From NCBI GenBank assembly GCA_045642465.1, contig JAZUIY010000006.1, forward strand, positions 1 through 27,732: a DNA stretch of 27,732 nucleotides. The letters are read 5' to 3'. How positions within the stretch are numbered: the stretch's first letter is position 1; every line of letters begins with the position of its first letter. The position numbers and the translations under genes were made by a program. The stretch comes from RUG420 sp045642465. Lineage in GTDB: Bacteria > Bacillota > Clostridia > Oscillospirales > Acutalibacteraceae. The notes under the pieces were generated by a model. That model saw only the letters and a program-made list of their open reading frames with translations. It made no database searches and was not told the origin of the DNA. Shown here piece after piece: positions 15,227 to 23,379 of this stretch.

Positions 15227-15979
15227 TTGACCGGATACATACACTCAACCGAATCCTTTGGTACAGTAGATGGACCGGGGATTCGGTTTGTTGTTTTCTT
15301 TAGCGGCTGTCCAATGAGATGCATTTACTGCCATAACCCGGACACATGGGAGATACGTTCGGGCACCCAAATGACAGTAGAGGAAATCCTGGACCAATAC
15401 GAAGGGGTTAAGGAATTCATGAAAAACGGGGGCATTACTGCCACCGGCGGGGAACCGCTGATGCAGCTGCCGTTCCTCATTGAACTCTTTACTGCTTGTA
15501 AAGAAAGAGGCATCCACACCTGTCTGGATACCAGCGGGGTGGCATTCTTGCCGACCAATATGGAACGCATGAAACAGTTTGATGCTTTAATGGAAGTAAC
15601 GGACCTGGTCATGCTGGACATCAAACACATTAATAACATGGACCACTGGGCCATTACCGGGCAGCCAAACAACAATATTTTGGCTTTCCTTGATTATCTT
15701 TCTCAGAAAAACAAGGACACCTGGATTCGCCATGTGGTAGTTCCAAACCTGACCCTGAAAGAATCAGATTTATATGCGCTGGGAAAGGGTATCGGGAAAT
15801 ACAAAAACATCAAGGCCCTGGATGTACTGCCGTACCACACCATGGGGGAAGCCAAGTACGAAAAGATGGGCATGCGTTATGCCCTGAAAGGCGTGCCGGC
15901 TGCCACTAAGGAAGAAGCCAAGTGGGCACGGGAAATTATTTTAAAGGGCATGCGGGAAACCCGCTTGCAAGAGGGGTAA
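15227..15979 (+). CDS. pflA: Pyruvate formate-lyase activating enzyme
   Basis: PflA is a radical SAM enzyme that abstracts hydrogen from the PFL glycine to make the active radical. The 250 residues align from the start with the family: STESFGTVDGPGIRFVVFF, the 4Fe-4S motif CPMRCIYC (Cys28, Cys32, Cys35), the SAM-binding TGGEPLMQ, HTCLDTSG, and WIRHVVVPN. I infer a TTG start at 15227. An in-frame TAA at 15221 blocks any earlier start, and there is no ATG or GTG before the cluster motif. GAGG lies 11 bases upstream, a weak site, so translation is probably coupled to the small subunit, whose stop is three bases away and in the same frame. Confidence 0.94.
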   Translation: MTGYIHSTESFGTVDGPGIRFVVFFSGCPMRCIYCHNPDTWEIRSGTQMTVEEILDQYEGVKEFMKNGGITATGGEPLMQLPFLIELFTACKERGIHTCLDTSGVAFLPTNMERMKQFDALMEVTDLVMLDIKHINNMDHWAITGQPNNNILAFLDYLSQKNKDTWIRHVVVPNLTLKESDLYALGKGIGKYKNIKALDVLPYHTMGEAKYEKMGMRYALKGVPAATKEEAKWAREIILKGMRETRLQEG

Positions 15980-15993
15980 GACCGTTTTACAAT
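15965..15993 (+). promoter_or_regulatory. Promoter for the transporter-kinase pair
   Basis: TTGCAA (15965-15970), 17 bases, TACAAT (15988-15993). It overlaps the end of pflA and gives a leader of about 25 bases before the transporter gene. Confidence 0.55.
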
Positions 15994-16025
15994 AGGTAGC
16001 AAATGCGAAAAAGGGGGGTACCGAA

Positions 16026-16994
16026 ATGCAGGTCATGAGACACATTATTGTTCCACTGATTGCTGCATTTATCTGGGGTACTGCCTTTGTGGCTCAAGAA
16101 GTAGGTGCCCGCTACTATGACGCCTTTGCCTTTAACATGATTCGAAATTGGATGGCATTCGTTTTCTTACTCCTTGTTGCCATAATCTATGATTACGCTG
16201 TCATGAGGAAACAGAAAAAGAATGGCACCTATCAAAAACTTAGCAAAGAAGAATATGGGAAGAAACGGAAAGAAGCCTTGGTAGGCGGATTCTGGTGCGG
16301 CGTTCCGCTGGCTGTAGCAGCTTGCATGCAACAGCAGGGCATTGCCATGTCGGGAGCCGGCAAAGCGGGTTTCTTAACCGCCCTTTACGTGGTGCTGATT
16401 CCGTTGTTTGGCCTGGTCATCAAACAATATGCACCACGGATTGTGTGGCTGGCCGCGGTCATTGCAGTGGCAGGGCTATACTTCCTCTGCCTGGACCCGT
16501 CCGTTTCCATGCGCATTGCCGGCGGGGACTGGTTCCTTCTGGGCTGTGCCGCCATTTTCAGTATTCAGATTTTGCTCATCAACCATTACGGACAGTTCGT
16601 CAACGGCATAAAACTTTCCTGTCTTCAGTTCCTGGTTGCCGCCATCATTATGACCGTGGCAACGGCACTGTTCTCGGAAGATGTGAATTTTGCCTACTTA
16701 ATCCAAAGCAAAGAAATGGTCATTGCCATTTTGTATGCCGGCGTTATGTCAAGCGGGGTGGCTTACACCTTGCAAATCATTGCCCAAAAGGGCAGCAATC
16801 CAACGGTGGTTTCCCTCATTATGAGTTTGGAATCCGTATTTGCTACGGTGGCCTCCGCAATTTTGTTACATGAAATATTAACAGGAAGAGAATACCTCGG
16901 CTGTGTGCTGATGTTCGTGGCTGTTATTCTCTCTCAAATTCCAACGGGAAAATTAACCCACAAGTCTAAGCAAAAAGAAGGGACTCTAGAATGA
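16026..16994 (+). CDS. EamA/DMT-family transporter
   Basis: A 322-residue integral membrane protein with about ten hydrophobic segments in two EamA repeats, typical of the drug/metabolite transporter superfamily. The first helix holds the family motif AAFIWGTAFVAQEVG, and the second half carries GVMSSGVAYTLQIIAQKG and SLIMSLESVFATVASAILLHEIL. A charged cytoplasmic loop (residues 60-80) separates early helices. AAGGGGGG lies seven bases before the ATG. The stop overlaps the start of the pyridoxamine-kinase-like gene by four bases (ATGA). This suggests, without proving, that it moves a vitamin B6 form or another product linked to that kinase. DMT members export or import many small molecules, so substrate and direction are open. 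Confidence 0.9.
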   Translation: MQVMRHIIVPLIAAFIWGTAFVAQEVGARYYDAFAFNMIRNWMAFVFLLLVAIIYDYAVMRKQKKNGTYQKLSKEEYGKKRKEALVGGFWCGVPLAVAACMQQQGIAMSGAGKAGFLTALYVVLIPLFGLVIKQYAPRIVWLAAVIAVAGLYFLCLDPSVSMRIAGGDWFLLGCAAIFSIQILLINHYGQFVNGIKLSCLQFLVAAIIMTVATALFSEDVNFAYLIQSKEMVIAILYAGVMSSGVAYTLQIIAQKGSNPTVVSLIMSLESVFATVASAILLHEILTGREYLGCVLMFVAVILSQIPTGKLTHKSKQKEGTLE

Positions 16995-17827
16995 AACGTA
17001 TTTTGACAGTGCAGGATATTTCCTGCGTAGGGAAGTGCTCCTTAACCGTAGCTCTGCCTATTATTTCCGCTGCAGGGGTTGAAGCTGCTGTGCTTCCAAC
17101 CGCAGTGCTGTCTAACCACACCGCATTTAAAGGCTTCACATTCCGTGACCTCACCGATGACATTGATGGCATCTCAAATCAGTGGAAAGTAGAAAACATT
17201 ACTTTTGATGCAATTTACACCGGTTACCTGGGCTCTCAAAGACAGATTGAACTGGTAGAAAAACTCTTTGCAGATTATCATCAGGAAGATTCCTTCTATC
17301 TGGTTGACCCGGCAATGGCCGACAACGGTTCCCTTTATCCGGGCTTTACCGAAGAGTTTGCCAAGACCATGGCAGGCCTTTGCGGAAAAGCAGACTTGGT
17401 GGTTCCAAACATTACCGAAGCATCCATTATGCTGGACATGGAATATATTCCAAACGGTTATGACCGTTCCTATATTGAAGAAATGCTGAAGGGCCTTTGT
17501 GCACTGGGCTGTAAGGAAGCAGCACTGACCGGCATTTCCTTCGAAGAAGGTAAGCTGGGCACCATGGCTTATAACAGCGAAACCGGCGAATTCTTTGAAT
17601 ACTACAATGAACGCAAAAATGTGGCATTCCACGGCACCGGAGACGTCTTTGCTTCCGCACTGCTGGGCGCCAAGATGAACGGCCTCTCCACCGGAGATGC
17701 ACTGAAGGTAGCCGTTGACTACACCTTGGCCTGCATTGAAGAAACCATGAAGGACGAAAAGGCCAATTGGTACGGCGTAAACTTCGAAGCAGCCATTCCA
17801 ACCTACTTAAAACTGTTAAACAAATAA
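16991..17827 (+). CDS. Pyridoxamine/pyridoxal kinase-like protein
   Basis: A 278-residue member of the ribokinase/PfkB superfamily, closest in pattern to bacterial pyridoxamine kinases. It opens with ILTVQDISCVGKCSLTVALPI, has the substrate region LPTAVLSNHTAF, the GYLGS segment, VDPAMADNG, PNITEAS, and the nucleotide and catalytic loop HGTGDVFASALLG, in which the Asp is the general base. Such enzymes phosphorylate the 5'-hydroxyl of pyridoxal, pyridoxine or pyridoxamine, feeding PLP synthesis. It is translated by overlap from the DMT transporter. The start of hydroxymethylpyrimidine kinases (ThiD) is related, so thiamine-type specificity is a minor alternative. Confidence 0.88.
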   Translation: MKRILTVQDISCVGKCSLTVALPIISAAGVEAAVLPTAVLSNHTAFKGFTFRDLTDDIDGISNQWKVENITFDAIYTGYLGSQRQIELVEKLFADYHQEDSFYLVDPAMADNGSLYPGFTEEFAKTMAGLCGKADLVVPNITEASIMLDMEYIPNGYDRSYIEEMLKGLCALGCKEAALTGISFEEGKLGTMAYNSETGEFFEYYNERKNVAFHGTGDVFASALLGAKMNGLSTGDALKVAVDYTLACIEETMKDEKANWYGVNFEAAIPTYLKLLNK

Positions 17828-17880
17828 ATTCAATTAAACAAATTGTTTGAATTGTACGGGAAAACCTATTATTCAAGAGA

Positions 17881-17913
17881 AAAAGTGCACGAAATTCCGT
17901 GCACTTTTTTTAT
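17881..17913 (+). terminator. Terminator after the pyridoxamine kinase gene
   Basis: AAAAGTGCACG, a six-base loop and CGTGCACTTTT form a perfect 11-bp stem with a run of T after it. Confidence 0.93.
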
Positions 17914-17934
17914 ATCCTGTAAAGGGGACAAAGA

Positions 17935-17964
17935 TTGATTTTAGGCAGGTAAAAACCGTATAAT
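17935..17964 (+). promoter_or_regulatory. Promoter of the M28 peptidase cluster
   Basis: TTGATT (17935-17940), 18 bases and a perfect TATAAT (17959-17964). In the leader, GTGCGA (17981-17986) and TCGCAC (17997-18002) make a 5' hairpin that could stabilise the message. Confidence 0.7.
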
Positions 17965-18039
17965 TAAATGTGAATTAGCGGTGCGATTGTGTGATTTCGC
18001 ACAGCAAATCAAATTTTTTCTGAATAGGAGAGATTATTA

Positions 18040-19314
18040 ATGAAACTTGATGCACTCATTAATGACCGCGAAAAAGCCGCTCAGTGGATGATCGACGACA
18101 TCACCAAGGTTTGTACTACTCTTCCAAAGAGAGACCCTGGTTCTGAAGGCGAACTCGCAGTATCCGAATACTTCAAGGATCTTTGCCTCAACGAATATGG
18201 TTGTGACGAAGCTTATGTTGAAGAATTCGAAGAACACCCACAGTCCTTCATGGGCTGGATCTGGATTACCATGGCCCTTGAATTCATCGGCATGGTTCTC
18301 ATCATGATCGGCGTTAAGAACGCTATGCCTGGTCTTGGCATTATCGCTCTTATCCTCATGGTATTTGGTCTTGTTATCTGCCTGCTTCAGTTCGGTATGT
18401 ATGTAAAGTTTGTAGATAAACTTTACCCAGCAAAGACTGGTCATAACATCTGGGCTTCCAAGAAGCCTACCGGCGAAATCAAGCAGCGCGTATACTTCAA
18501 CGGTCATACTGACGCAGTTTGGGAATGGCCTGTAAACTACGCTCTCGGCGGTGTTGGCTTCGAAGGCCACATCATCATCACCGTTATCGGCGTATTCTAT
18601 TATTGGGCAGTTGCAATCATGAACCTTGCCGGCGTAGATCCTGATCTGTGCTGGAAGATGGGTCTTTGGGGCCTTCTGTTCTTGCCGTTCTGGATTGGCA
18701 TGAACTTCATCTGGTCCTGGTGGGATCCTAAGGGCGACAAGAGACACATTGTAGACGGCGCTAACGACAACCTTTCCGGTTGCTACATGGGCCTTGCAAT
18801 CCTCAAGGAACTCAAGGAAAAGGGCATTGAACTCGAAAACACCGAAGTTGGTGTTATCCTTACCGGTTCTGAAGAAGCTGGTCTTCGTGGTGCAAAAGCA
18901 TGGTGCGACGCTCACAAGGACGACCCTAAGTTCAACGACGGTATCCCAACCTACATCTATGGCTACGATACCATCCACGATCCAAAGTACTTACTTGCTA
19001 ACTACAGAGACCTGAACGGTACTGTAAAGACCGACGTTCCTCTGAACGACCTCTTCATGCAGTCTTGTGAAGAAACCGGCGTATTCGTAAAGAAGGGCAT
19101 GGTTCCTCCACTTGGCGGCGCTACCGACGGTGCTGCATTTGCTCAGGCTGGTTTCCGCGCTGGCGACGTTACCGGTTTGAACCATAAGTTGGAAGACTAC
19201 TATCACACCAGAAGAGATACCTATGACAACCTTGACCTCAAGGGTCTGGCTGACTGCTATGCTGCTTCTGTTAAGTGCCTTGAACACATCGAAAACGGCG
19301 AATTCAAAGGCTAA
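18040..19314 (+). CDS. Membrane-embedded M28-type metallopeptidase, paralogue 1
   Basis: A 424-residue protein with the ligand set of M28 di-zinc aminopeptidases: His156 and Asp158 in NGHTDA, bridging Asp243 in GANDNLSG, catalytic Glu278 and ligand Glu279 in TGSEEAG, Asp310 in GYD, and His389 in YYHTRRDTYDN. Unusually, two hydrophobic hairpins are inserted: residues about 71-91 and 97-117 before the first ligand, and about 175-197 and 206-226 between the first and second ligands. No signal peptide is seen, so the catalytic parts may face the cytoplasm. AGGAGA stands before the ATG. A close paralogue follows after a terminator. Codon use is highly biased, suggesting abundant expression. Peptide or N-acyl amino acid hydrolysis is plausible; the substrate is unknown. 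Confidence 0.82.
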   Translation: MKLDALINDREKAAQWMIDDITKVCTTLPKRDPGSEGELAVSEYFKDLCLNEYGCDEAYVEEFEEHPQSFMGWIWITMALEFIGMVLIMIGVKNAMPGLGIIALILMVFGLVICLLQFGMYVKFVDKLYPAKTGHNIWASKKPTGEIKQRVYFNGHTDAVWEWPVNYALGGVGFEGHIIITVIGVFYYWAVAIMNLAGVDPDLCWKMGLWGLLFLPFWIGMNFIWSWWDPKGDKRHIVDGANDNLSGCYMGLAILKELKEKGIELENTEVGVILTGSEEAGLRGAKAWCDAHKDDPKFNDGIPTYIYGYDTIHDPKYLLANYRDLNGTVKTDVPLNDLFMQSCEETGVFVKKGMVPPLGGATDGAAFAQAGFRAGDVTGLNHKLEDYYHTRRDTYDNLDLKGLADCYAASVKCLEHIENGEFKG

Positions 19315-19337
19315 TTACACAGTACTTCTGTGACACT

Positions 19338-19380
19338 GGCGTCACTACTTTACGTGGTGACGCCATTTCTTTTTATTTTT
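19338..19380 (+). terminator. Terminator between the two M28 genes
   Basis: GGCGTCACTAC, a five-base loop and GTGGTGACGCC form an 11-bp stem with one G-U pair, followed by ATTTCTTTTTATTTTT. The second gene starts only about 20 bases later with no room for a clear promoter, so it probably relies on read-through. Confidence 0.88.
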
Positions 19381-19401
19381 AGTTGAAAGGACTTGAACGT
19401 T

Positions 19402-20673
19402 ATGCTTGCAAAAGAAAGCGTTGCTAACTTCGAAGAACAGTTAGAAAAATATGCTGCCTATGTGGAAGAACAGATCCGTACCGTAATCGGTACTGTTGGA
19501 CCTCGTGAATCCGGTGAAGACAGCGAACACAAAGCACAGGACTACGTTATGGAACACATGACCGGTACTGCTGACACCGTAGTAAAAGAAGGCTTTAAAC
19601 TCCATCCAAAAGCATTCATGGGTTGGGTTCTTATTGACGGTATCTGCATGCTGCTTGCTGCCGTTCTGTTACTCTTAAAGTTCTTTGGCGTATTTGGCAC
19701 TTGGGCAGCAATTGTTGCTCTGGTACTTACCGTTATTTCCGTTGTATGTATTGTTGGCGAATTCCTGTTCTATAAGGAAATGCTGGACCCACTCTTCCCG
19801 GAAAGAGACGCATACAACGTTATCTGCACCCGTAAAGCAAAGGGTGAAACCAAGAAGAGAATCATCTTCTCCGGTCACATTGACTCCGCATACGAATGGC
19901 GTTACACCTACCTCGGTGGTGGTAAGTGCCTGACTACCGTTATTGTAATTGGTATTGTATGTCTGGTTGCTGACCTGGTTATCGGCATTCTCATGCTTGC
20001 CATCCCTGGCATCCGTGAAATCACCGCTCTGAAGATCATTTCTCTCTTCTTCTTAATTCTCACCATTCCAGAAATGGTTCTCATCATCAACTTCGTAAAC
20101 TGGGGCCTTGTAGTTCCTGGTGCAAACGACAACCTGACCGGCGTATTCGGTTCCATGGCTGTTATGCAGTATCTGGTTGACAACGACATCCGTTTCGAAA
20201 ACACCGAAGTTGTTTCCATTTCCATGGCTTGTGAAGAAGCAGGCCTCCGTGGTGCTAAGGCATTCGCAAAGGCTCACGCTAAGGAATTCGCTGATTCCGG
20301 CGTAGAAACTATCTGCATCTGCACTGACACCCTTCGCGACTTTGACGACATGGGCATCTACAACAAGGATATGTCCGGTACCGTTAAGCTTGACGCTAAG
20401 ACCGCTGCTCTTGCCAAGAAGGCATCCCAGAACGCAGGTCTTGACCTTCCATACGCAAACGTATTCTTCGGTTCTTCCGACGCTGCTGCCATTGTTCAGG
20501 GCGGTATGAAGGCTTGCTGCCTTGCTGCTATGGACCCAACTCCGGCACGTTACTATCACACTCGTCTTGACACCGAAGATAACCTGGATCCGAAGACCAT
20601 CAAGGCTGGTATCAGCACTCTTCTGGAAGCTCTTTACCTCTTCGATTCTGAAGGATTAGATTTTGCTGAATAA
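19402..20673 (+). CDS. Membrane-embedded M28-type metallopeptidase, paralogue 2
   Basis: A 423-residue paralogue of the preceding protein with the same order of elements. His159 and Asp161 lie in SGHIDSA, Asp243 in PGANDNLTG, Glu278-Glu279 in ACEEAGLRGAKA, Asp309 in CTDT, and the last His in YYHTRLDTEDN. Hydrophobic stretches lie at about 74-94, 99-123, 175-203 and 208-232, in the same places as in paralogue 1, so the membrane insertions are ancestral. I use ATG 19402 with GAAAGGA before it; the frame also has an upstream TTG at 19393, overlapping the spacer after that site. Metal ligands are complete, so both copies may be active. Divergence outside the motifs suggests different substrates or a heteromer. 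Confidence 0.82.
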   Translation: MLAKESVANFEEQLEKYAAYVEEQIRTVIGTVGPRESGEDSEHKAQDYVMEHMTGTADTVVKEGFKLHPKAFMGWVLIDGICMLLAAVLLLLKFFGVFGTWAAIVALVLTVISVVCIVGEFLFYKEMLDPLFPERDAYNVICTRKAKGETKKRIIFSGHIDSAYEWRYTYLGGGKCLTTVIVIGIVCLVADLVIGILMLAIPGIREITALKIISLFFLILTIPEMVLIINFVNWGLVVPGANDNLTGVFGSMAVMQYLVDNDIRFENTEVVSISMACEEAGLRGAKAFAKAHAKEFADSGVETICICTDTLRDFDDMGIYNKDMSGTVKLDAKTAALAKKASQNAGLDLPYANVFFGSSDAAAIVQGGMKACCLAAMDPTPARYYHTRLDTEDNLDPKTIKAGISTLLEALYLFDSEGLDFAE

Positions 20674-20693
20674 TTCACGAAAGCTGCGTAACA

Positions 20694-21785
20694 ATGGCTA
20701 AAGTTCGAAGTTCCAATATAGAGGTGCTCCGCATCTTCTGTATTCTCATTATTATTCTGAACCACTTGTCCTTACACGGTGGATTGGTATTTGACTACCC
20801 AATGCAGCCCAATGCAGTGGCAAACATGTTCATGCATTTCGGGGGAAAACTGGGGGTAGACACCTTTATCATCATTAGTGGTTACTTCCTGTCCACTGCA
20901 GACCGGTTCCGTTGGGACAGACTGGTGAAAGTGTTTGCAGAAGCCACGTTTTATGGCTTATGCTTTGGCATTTTCGGGGTCTTCATGAATGATTACAACT
21001 TTTATCAAGTATGGAGAATTACCTGGAATGTACCGTATGCCCAGTGGTATTTCATTACCGACTACATTGTCATGTTCTGTTTAAGCCCGTTCATGAACAA
21101 ATTCATGAAGGCTTCCAGCATCAAGGAACATTTGGGCACCCTCATTGCCATGACAGTCATGTTTGTTCTCTTCCCAACCTTTGGCGATGCAGACTTTGAC
21201 TCAACTTCCCTAATCTTCTTCTTATATTTATACTTGCTGGGTGGCTTTATCCGCAGGGTAGAGGAGAAGATTCCGGGCACCAGTAAACAGTGGATGTTGA
21301 CCTTAGTAGGTGGCATCTTGTTCATCTGGCTGGTGGAATACCTTATGTTGGTACTCTTTGCAGTTACTGAGGAACCGTATTTCTATCAGCATTCTCAGAC
21401 CATCCGCCAAATGCAGAGCGTGGTCATTGTCTTCTTGTCCATTGCTGCATTCTTAGGTTTCAAGCGCTGGAACTTACCGAACTATAAGTGGATTAACACC
21501 TTAGCATCTACAAGTTTGGGCGTATACATGTTACACGACAACTACAGTACCCGTCCGTGGATGTGGAATAACTTATTCCACATTCCAGACTGGTCTGATT
21601 CCCCGGCGTTGGTACCATACGCATTGTTTGTTATGGTGGCCATTTTCGCTATGGGATGTGCCATAGACCTACTTCGCCAGTATGGACTGGAAAAGCCGTT
21701 TATGAAGGCCTTAGAGAAGCCTCTGGCCAGGTGGGAAACATGGTTTAATCAGAAAACCCAAGCGTTGGCAGATAAACTTTCTTAA
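20694..21785 (+). CDS. Acyltransferase family 3 membrane protein
   Basis: A 363-residue polytopic membrane protein. The N-terminal SSNIEVLRIFCILIIILNHLSLHGG with its conserved His is the signature of the acyltransferase-3 family (O-acetyl and succinyl transfer to surface sugars and similar acceptors). DTFIIISGYFLS follows, and about ten hydrophobic segments run to a charged C-terminal tail. It follows paralogue 2 by 20 bases and has no clear Shine-Dalgarno site, so translation may be coupled. Its codon use is less biased than that of the peptidase genes. The acyl acceptor is unknown. Confidence 0.87.
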   Translation: MAKVRSSNIEVLRIFCILIIILNHLSLHGGLVFDYPMQPNAVANMFMHFGGKLGVDTFIIISGYFLSTADRFRWDRLVKVFAEATFYGLCFGIFGVFMNDYNFYQVWRITWNVPYAQWYFITDYIVMFCLSPFMNKFMKASSIKEHLGTLIAMTVMFVLFPTFGDADFDSTSLIFFLYLYLLGGFIRRVEEKIPGTSKQWMLTLVGGILFIWLVEYLMLVLFAVTEEPYFYQHSQTIRQMQSVVIVFLSIAAFLGFKRWNLPNYKWINTLASTSLGVYMLHDNYSTRPWMWNNLFHIPDWSDSPALVPYALFVMVAIFAMGCAIDLLRQYGLEKPFMKALEKPLARWETWFNQKTQALADKLS

Positions 21786-21805
21786 ACTTTATGGAGGAAA
21801 ATTTT

Positions 21806-22030
21806 ATGGATTTATCTAACCTGGAAAATGGCATCAAGGATGCAGTTGAAAACGTAATTGCTGAAAAGGGCGACGACCTCATTGATGCTTTGGCAAAAGA
21901 AATCAAAGAAAAGGCTCCTGATAACATCGACAGCCTGGTAGATGCTGCCGCTAAGACAGCAAAACAGCAGTGCAACAAGGCCAACATTGACAAGGTTCTT
22001 GACGCTGCAGAAGCTGCTTTGAAAAAGTAA
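21806..22030 (+). CDS. Small acidic helical protein of unknown function
   Basis: I do not recognise this 74-residue protein. It is Ala, Lys, Asp and Glu-rich, starts MDLSNLENGIKDAVENVI and looks wholly helical with heptad-like spacing of hydrophobic residues (IKDAVENVI, LIDALAKEI, LVDAAAKTA, VLDAAEAAL). It has one Cys and no signal peptide. GGAGG precedes ATG 21806; an ATG at 21791 in frame is part of that ribosome binding site. It follows the acyltransferase by 20 bases and is closed by a strong terminator. A strong site and biased codons suggest real, abundant expression. Confidence 0.75.
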   Translation: MDLSNLENGIKDAVENVIAEKGDDLIDALAKEIKEKAPDNIDSLVDAAAKTAKQQCNKANIDKVLDAAEAALKK

Positions 22031-22063
22031 GACGCCCACGCGCGGCGCTTACATTAGCAAAAG

Positions 22064-22097
22064 AAAAGACCGAATCCATTTGGATTCGGTCTTTTTT
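22064..22097. terminator. Bidirectional terminator between convergent units
   Basis: AAAAGACCGAATCCA and TGGATTCGGTCTTTT pair perfectly over 15 bases around a very short loop, with T runs on both strands. It separates the plus-strand small protein gene from the minus-strand aldolase gene. Confidence 0.93.
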
Positions 22098-22151
22098 GTT
22101 TTGCAAATAACCTTGCTTGCCTTAGCTGTTTTGCTTAACTTTGCGGCAGCA

Positions 22152-23363
22152 TTATTTGTCAGCCTGCTTGGAGTACTTGAGAACGTAAACAACACGTTCC
22201 AGGACGCCGCCCAGGAGGCCAACGGTGGTGGCATCGGAAATGAGGCCGGCAAAGAGATGAGCGCGGCATTCCTTTTCCAGAACCAGTTCTACGGCCTTGG
22301 CGTCATATTCGTTGGAGGCGGTGCAAAGTGCGCCCTGGCCTTTAACGAAGATGGCGTTCTTGCCGTCGGCTGCCTTACCAATGATAAGAGCCTGTTTGCG
22401 GTAAGAGTCGTCAGTCCAGTCACAGTTCTCTACGGAGAAGCCGGCAATCTGAACGAAGTCGTCAAAGTAAAGTGGTTCAGAGATACCTTCCTTGGAAACA
22501 GCTACTGCTTCCGGAGCGGTGTAATGGGAAACAAACTTTACGTCAGAATTCTTATAGATTTCAGCGTGAATGGCAGCGCAGCGCGGTACAATGCCGGCCT
22601 TTCCGTTGCCATACTGGGTGCATTCATAGGTGGCACCGTCCTTCATGGTGAGGGTGAAGGAGCCGTCTTCGTTCTTCTTGGAAGAACCTAAGTCCTGAAG
22701 CGCAATGTCTTTGTTGGCTGCTGGTACGCAGCGGTTGGTGAAGGTGGCAGCCAGGTCTTCGTAAGAAGCCCCGCCGTTCTTCTTAACCACGTCGGCAATG
22801 CAGGCTTCACAAGCACGTTCCAAAGCGTCGGCAATGGCAAATGCATTGTCGTAGTCGGAGCCCATGCAAACGGCACCGTGGTGCTTCATGAGAACGGCGT
22901 TGCAGTCAGCGTTTTCCTTGACTGCTGCTGCCACGTTGTTCCGAAGTTTCTTGGTAGAGGAGATACCGTATTCTGCAATTGGAATCCGTGGGCCAATAAC
23001 GGCGGCGTATTCCGGTGCTACGGTTTCAATATCAAAGCCGCGGATACTGAGAACAGAAGCGGCGGTCTGGTGGGTGTGGATAACGAAATCTACGTCCGGA
23101 CGAAGTGCATATGCATCTGCGTGAACGCCTTTTTCGGAGGAAGGTTTGGTGTCACCTTCATATTCACAGTCTGCAATGTTCACTACCACAATTTTTTCCG
23201 GAGTCAGGTCTTCGTACGGGATACCGGATGGGGTAATAACAAACTGTGTGTCGGAAATACGGGCAGAAACGTTGCCCCAAGTGCGGGCGATGAGGCCCTT
23301 TTCCATGAGTTCGAAGCCGGCTTTGATGACCAAAGCTTTTGCTTCGTTAAGTTCGTAAGCCAT
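22152..23363 (-). CDS. Tandem class II aldolase/adducin-like protein
   Basis: A 403-residue protein with two class II aldolase (araD/fucA-type) domains. The first (about 1-205) has GNVSARI, TPSGIPY, Glu77 in SSEKGVHADAY, His96 and His98 in HTHQ, and His161-His162 in KHHGAV, matching the zinc site and acid of fuculose-phosphate aldolases. The second (about 225-395) aligns (CAAIHAEIY, VSHYTAPEA, VKGQGAL) but lacks most of these ligands and seems structural or regulatory. The family cleaves or epimerises phosphorylated ketoses, releasing dihydroxyacetone phosphate or glycolaldehyde-type products. AAAGGAG precedes the ATG. It lies 56 bases after the aminotransferase gene, behind a terminator-like hairpin. 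Confidence 0.88.
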   Translation of the reverse strand: MAYELNEAKALVIKAGFELMEKGLIARTWGNVSARISDTQFVITPSGIPYEDLTPEKIVVVNIADCEYEGDTKPSSEKGVHADAYALRPDVDFVIHTHQTAASVLSIRGFDIETVAPEYAAVIGPRIPIAEYGISSTKKLRNNVAAAVKENADCNAVLMKHHGAVCMGSDYDNAFAIADALERACEACIADVVKKNGGASYEDLAATFTNRCVPAANKDIALQDLGSSKKNEDGSFTLTMKDGATYECTQYGNGKAGIVPRCAAIHAEIYKNSDVKFVSHYTAPEAVAVSKEGISEPLYFDDFVQIAGFSVENCDWTDDSYRKQALIIGKAADGKNAIFVKGQGALCTASNEYDAKAVELVLEKECRAHLFAGLISDATTVGLLGGVLERVVYVLKYSKQADK

Positions 23364-23379
23364 AATGTGCTCCTTTCAT

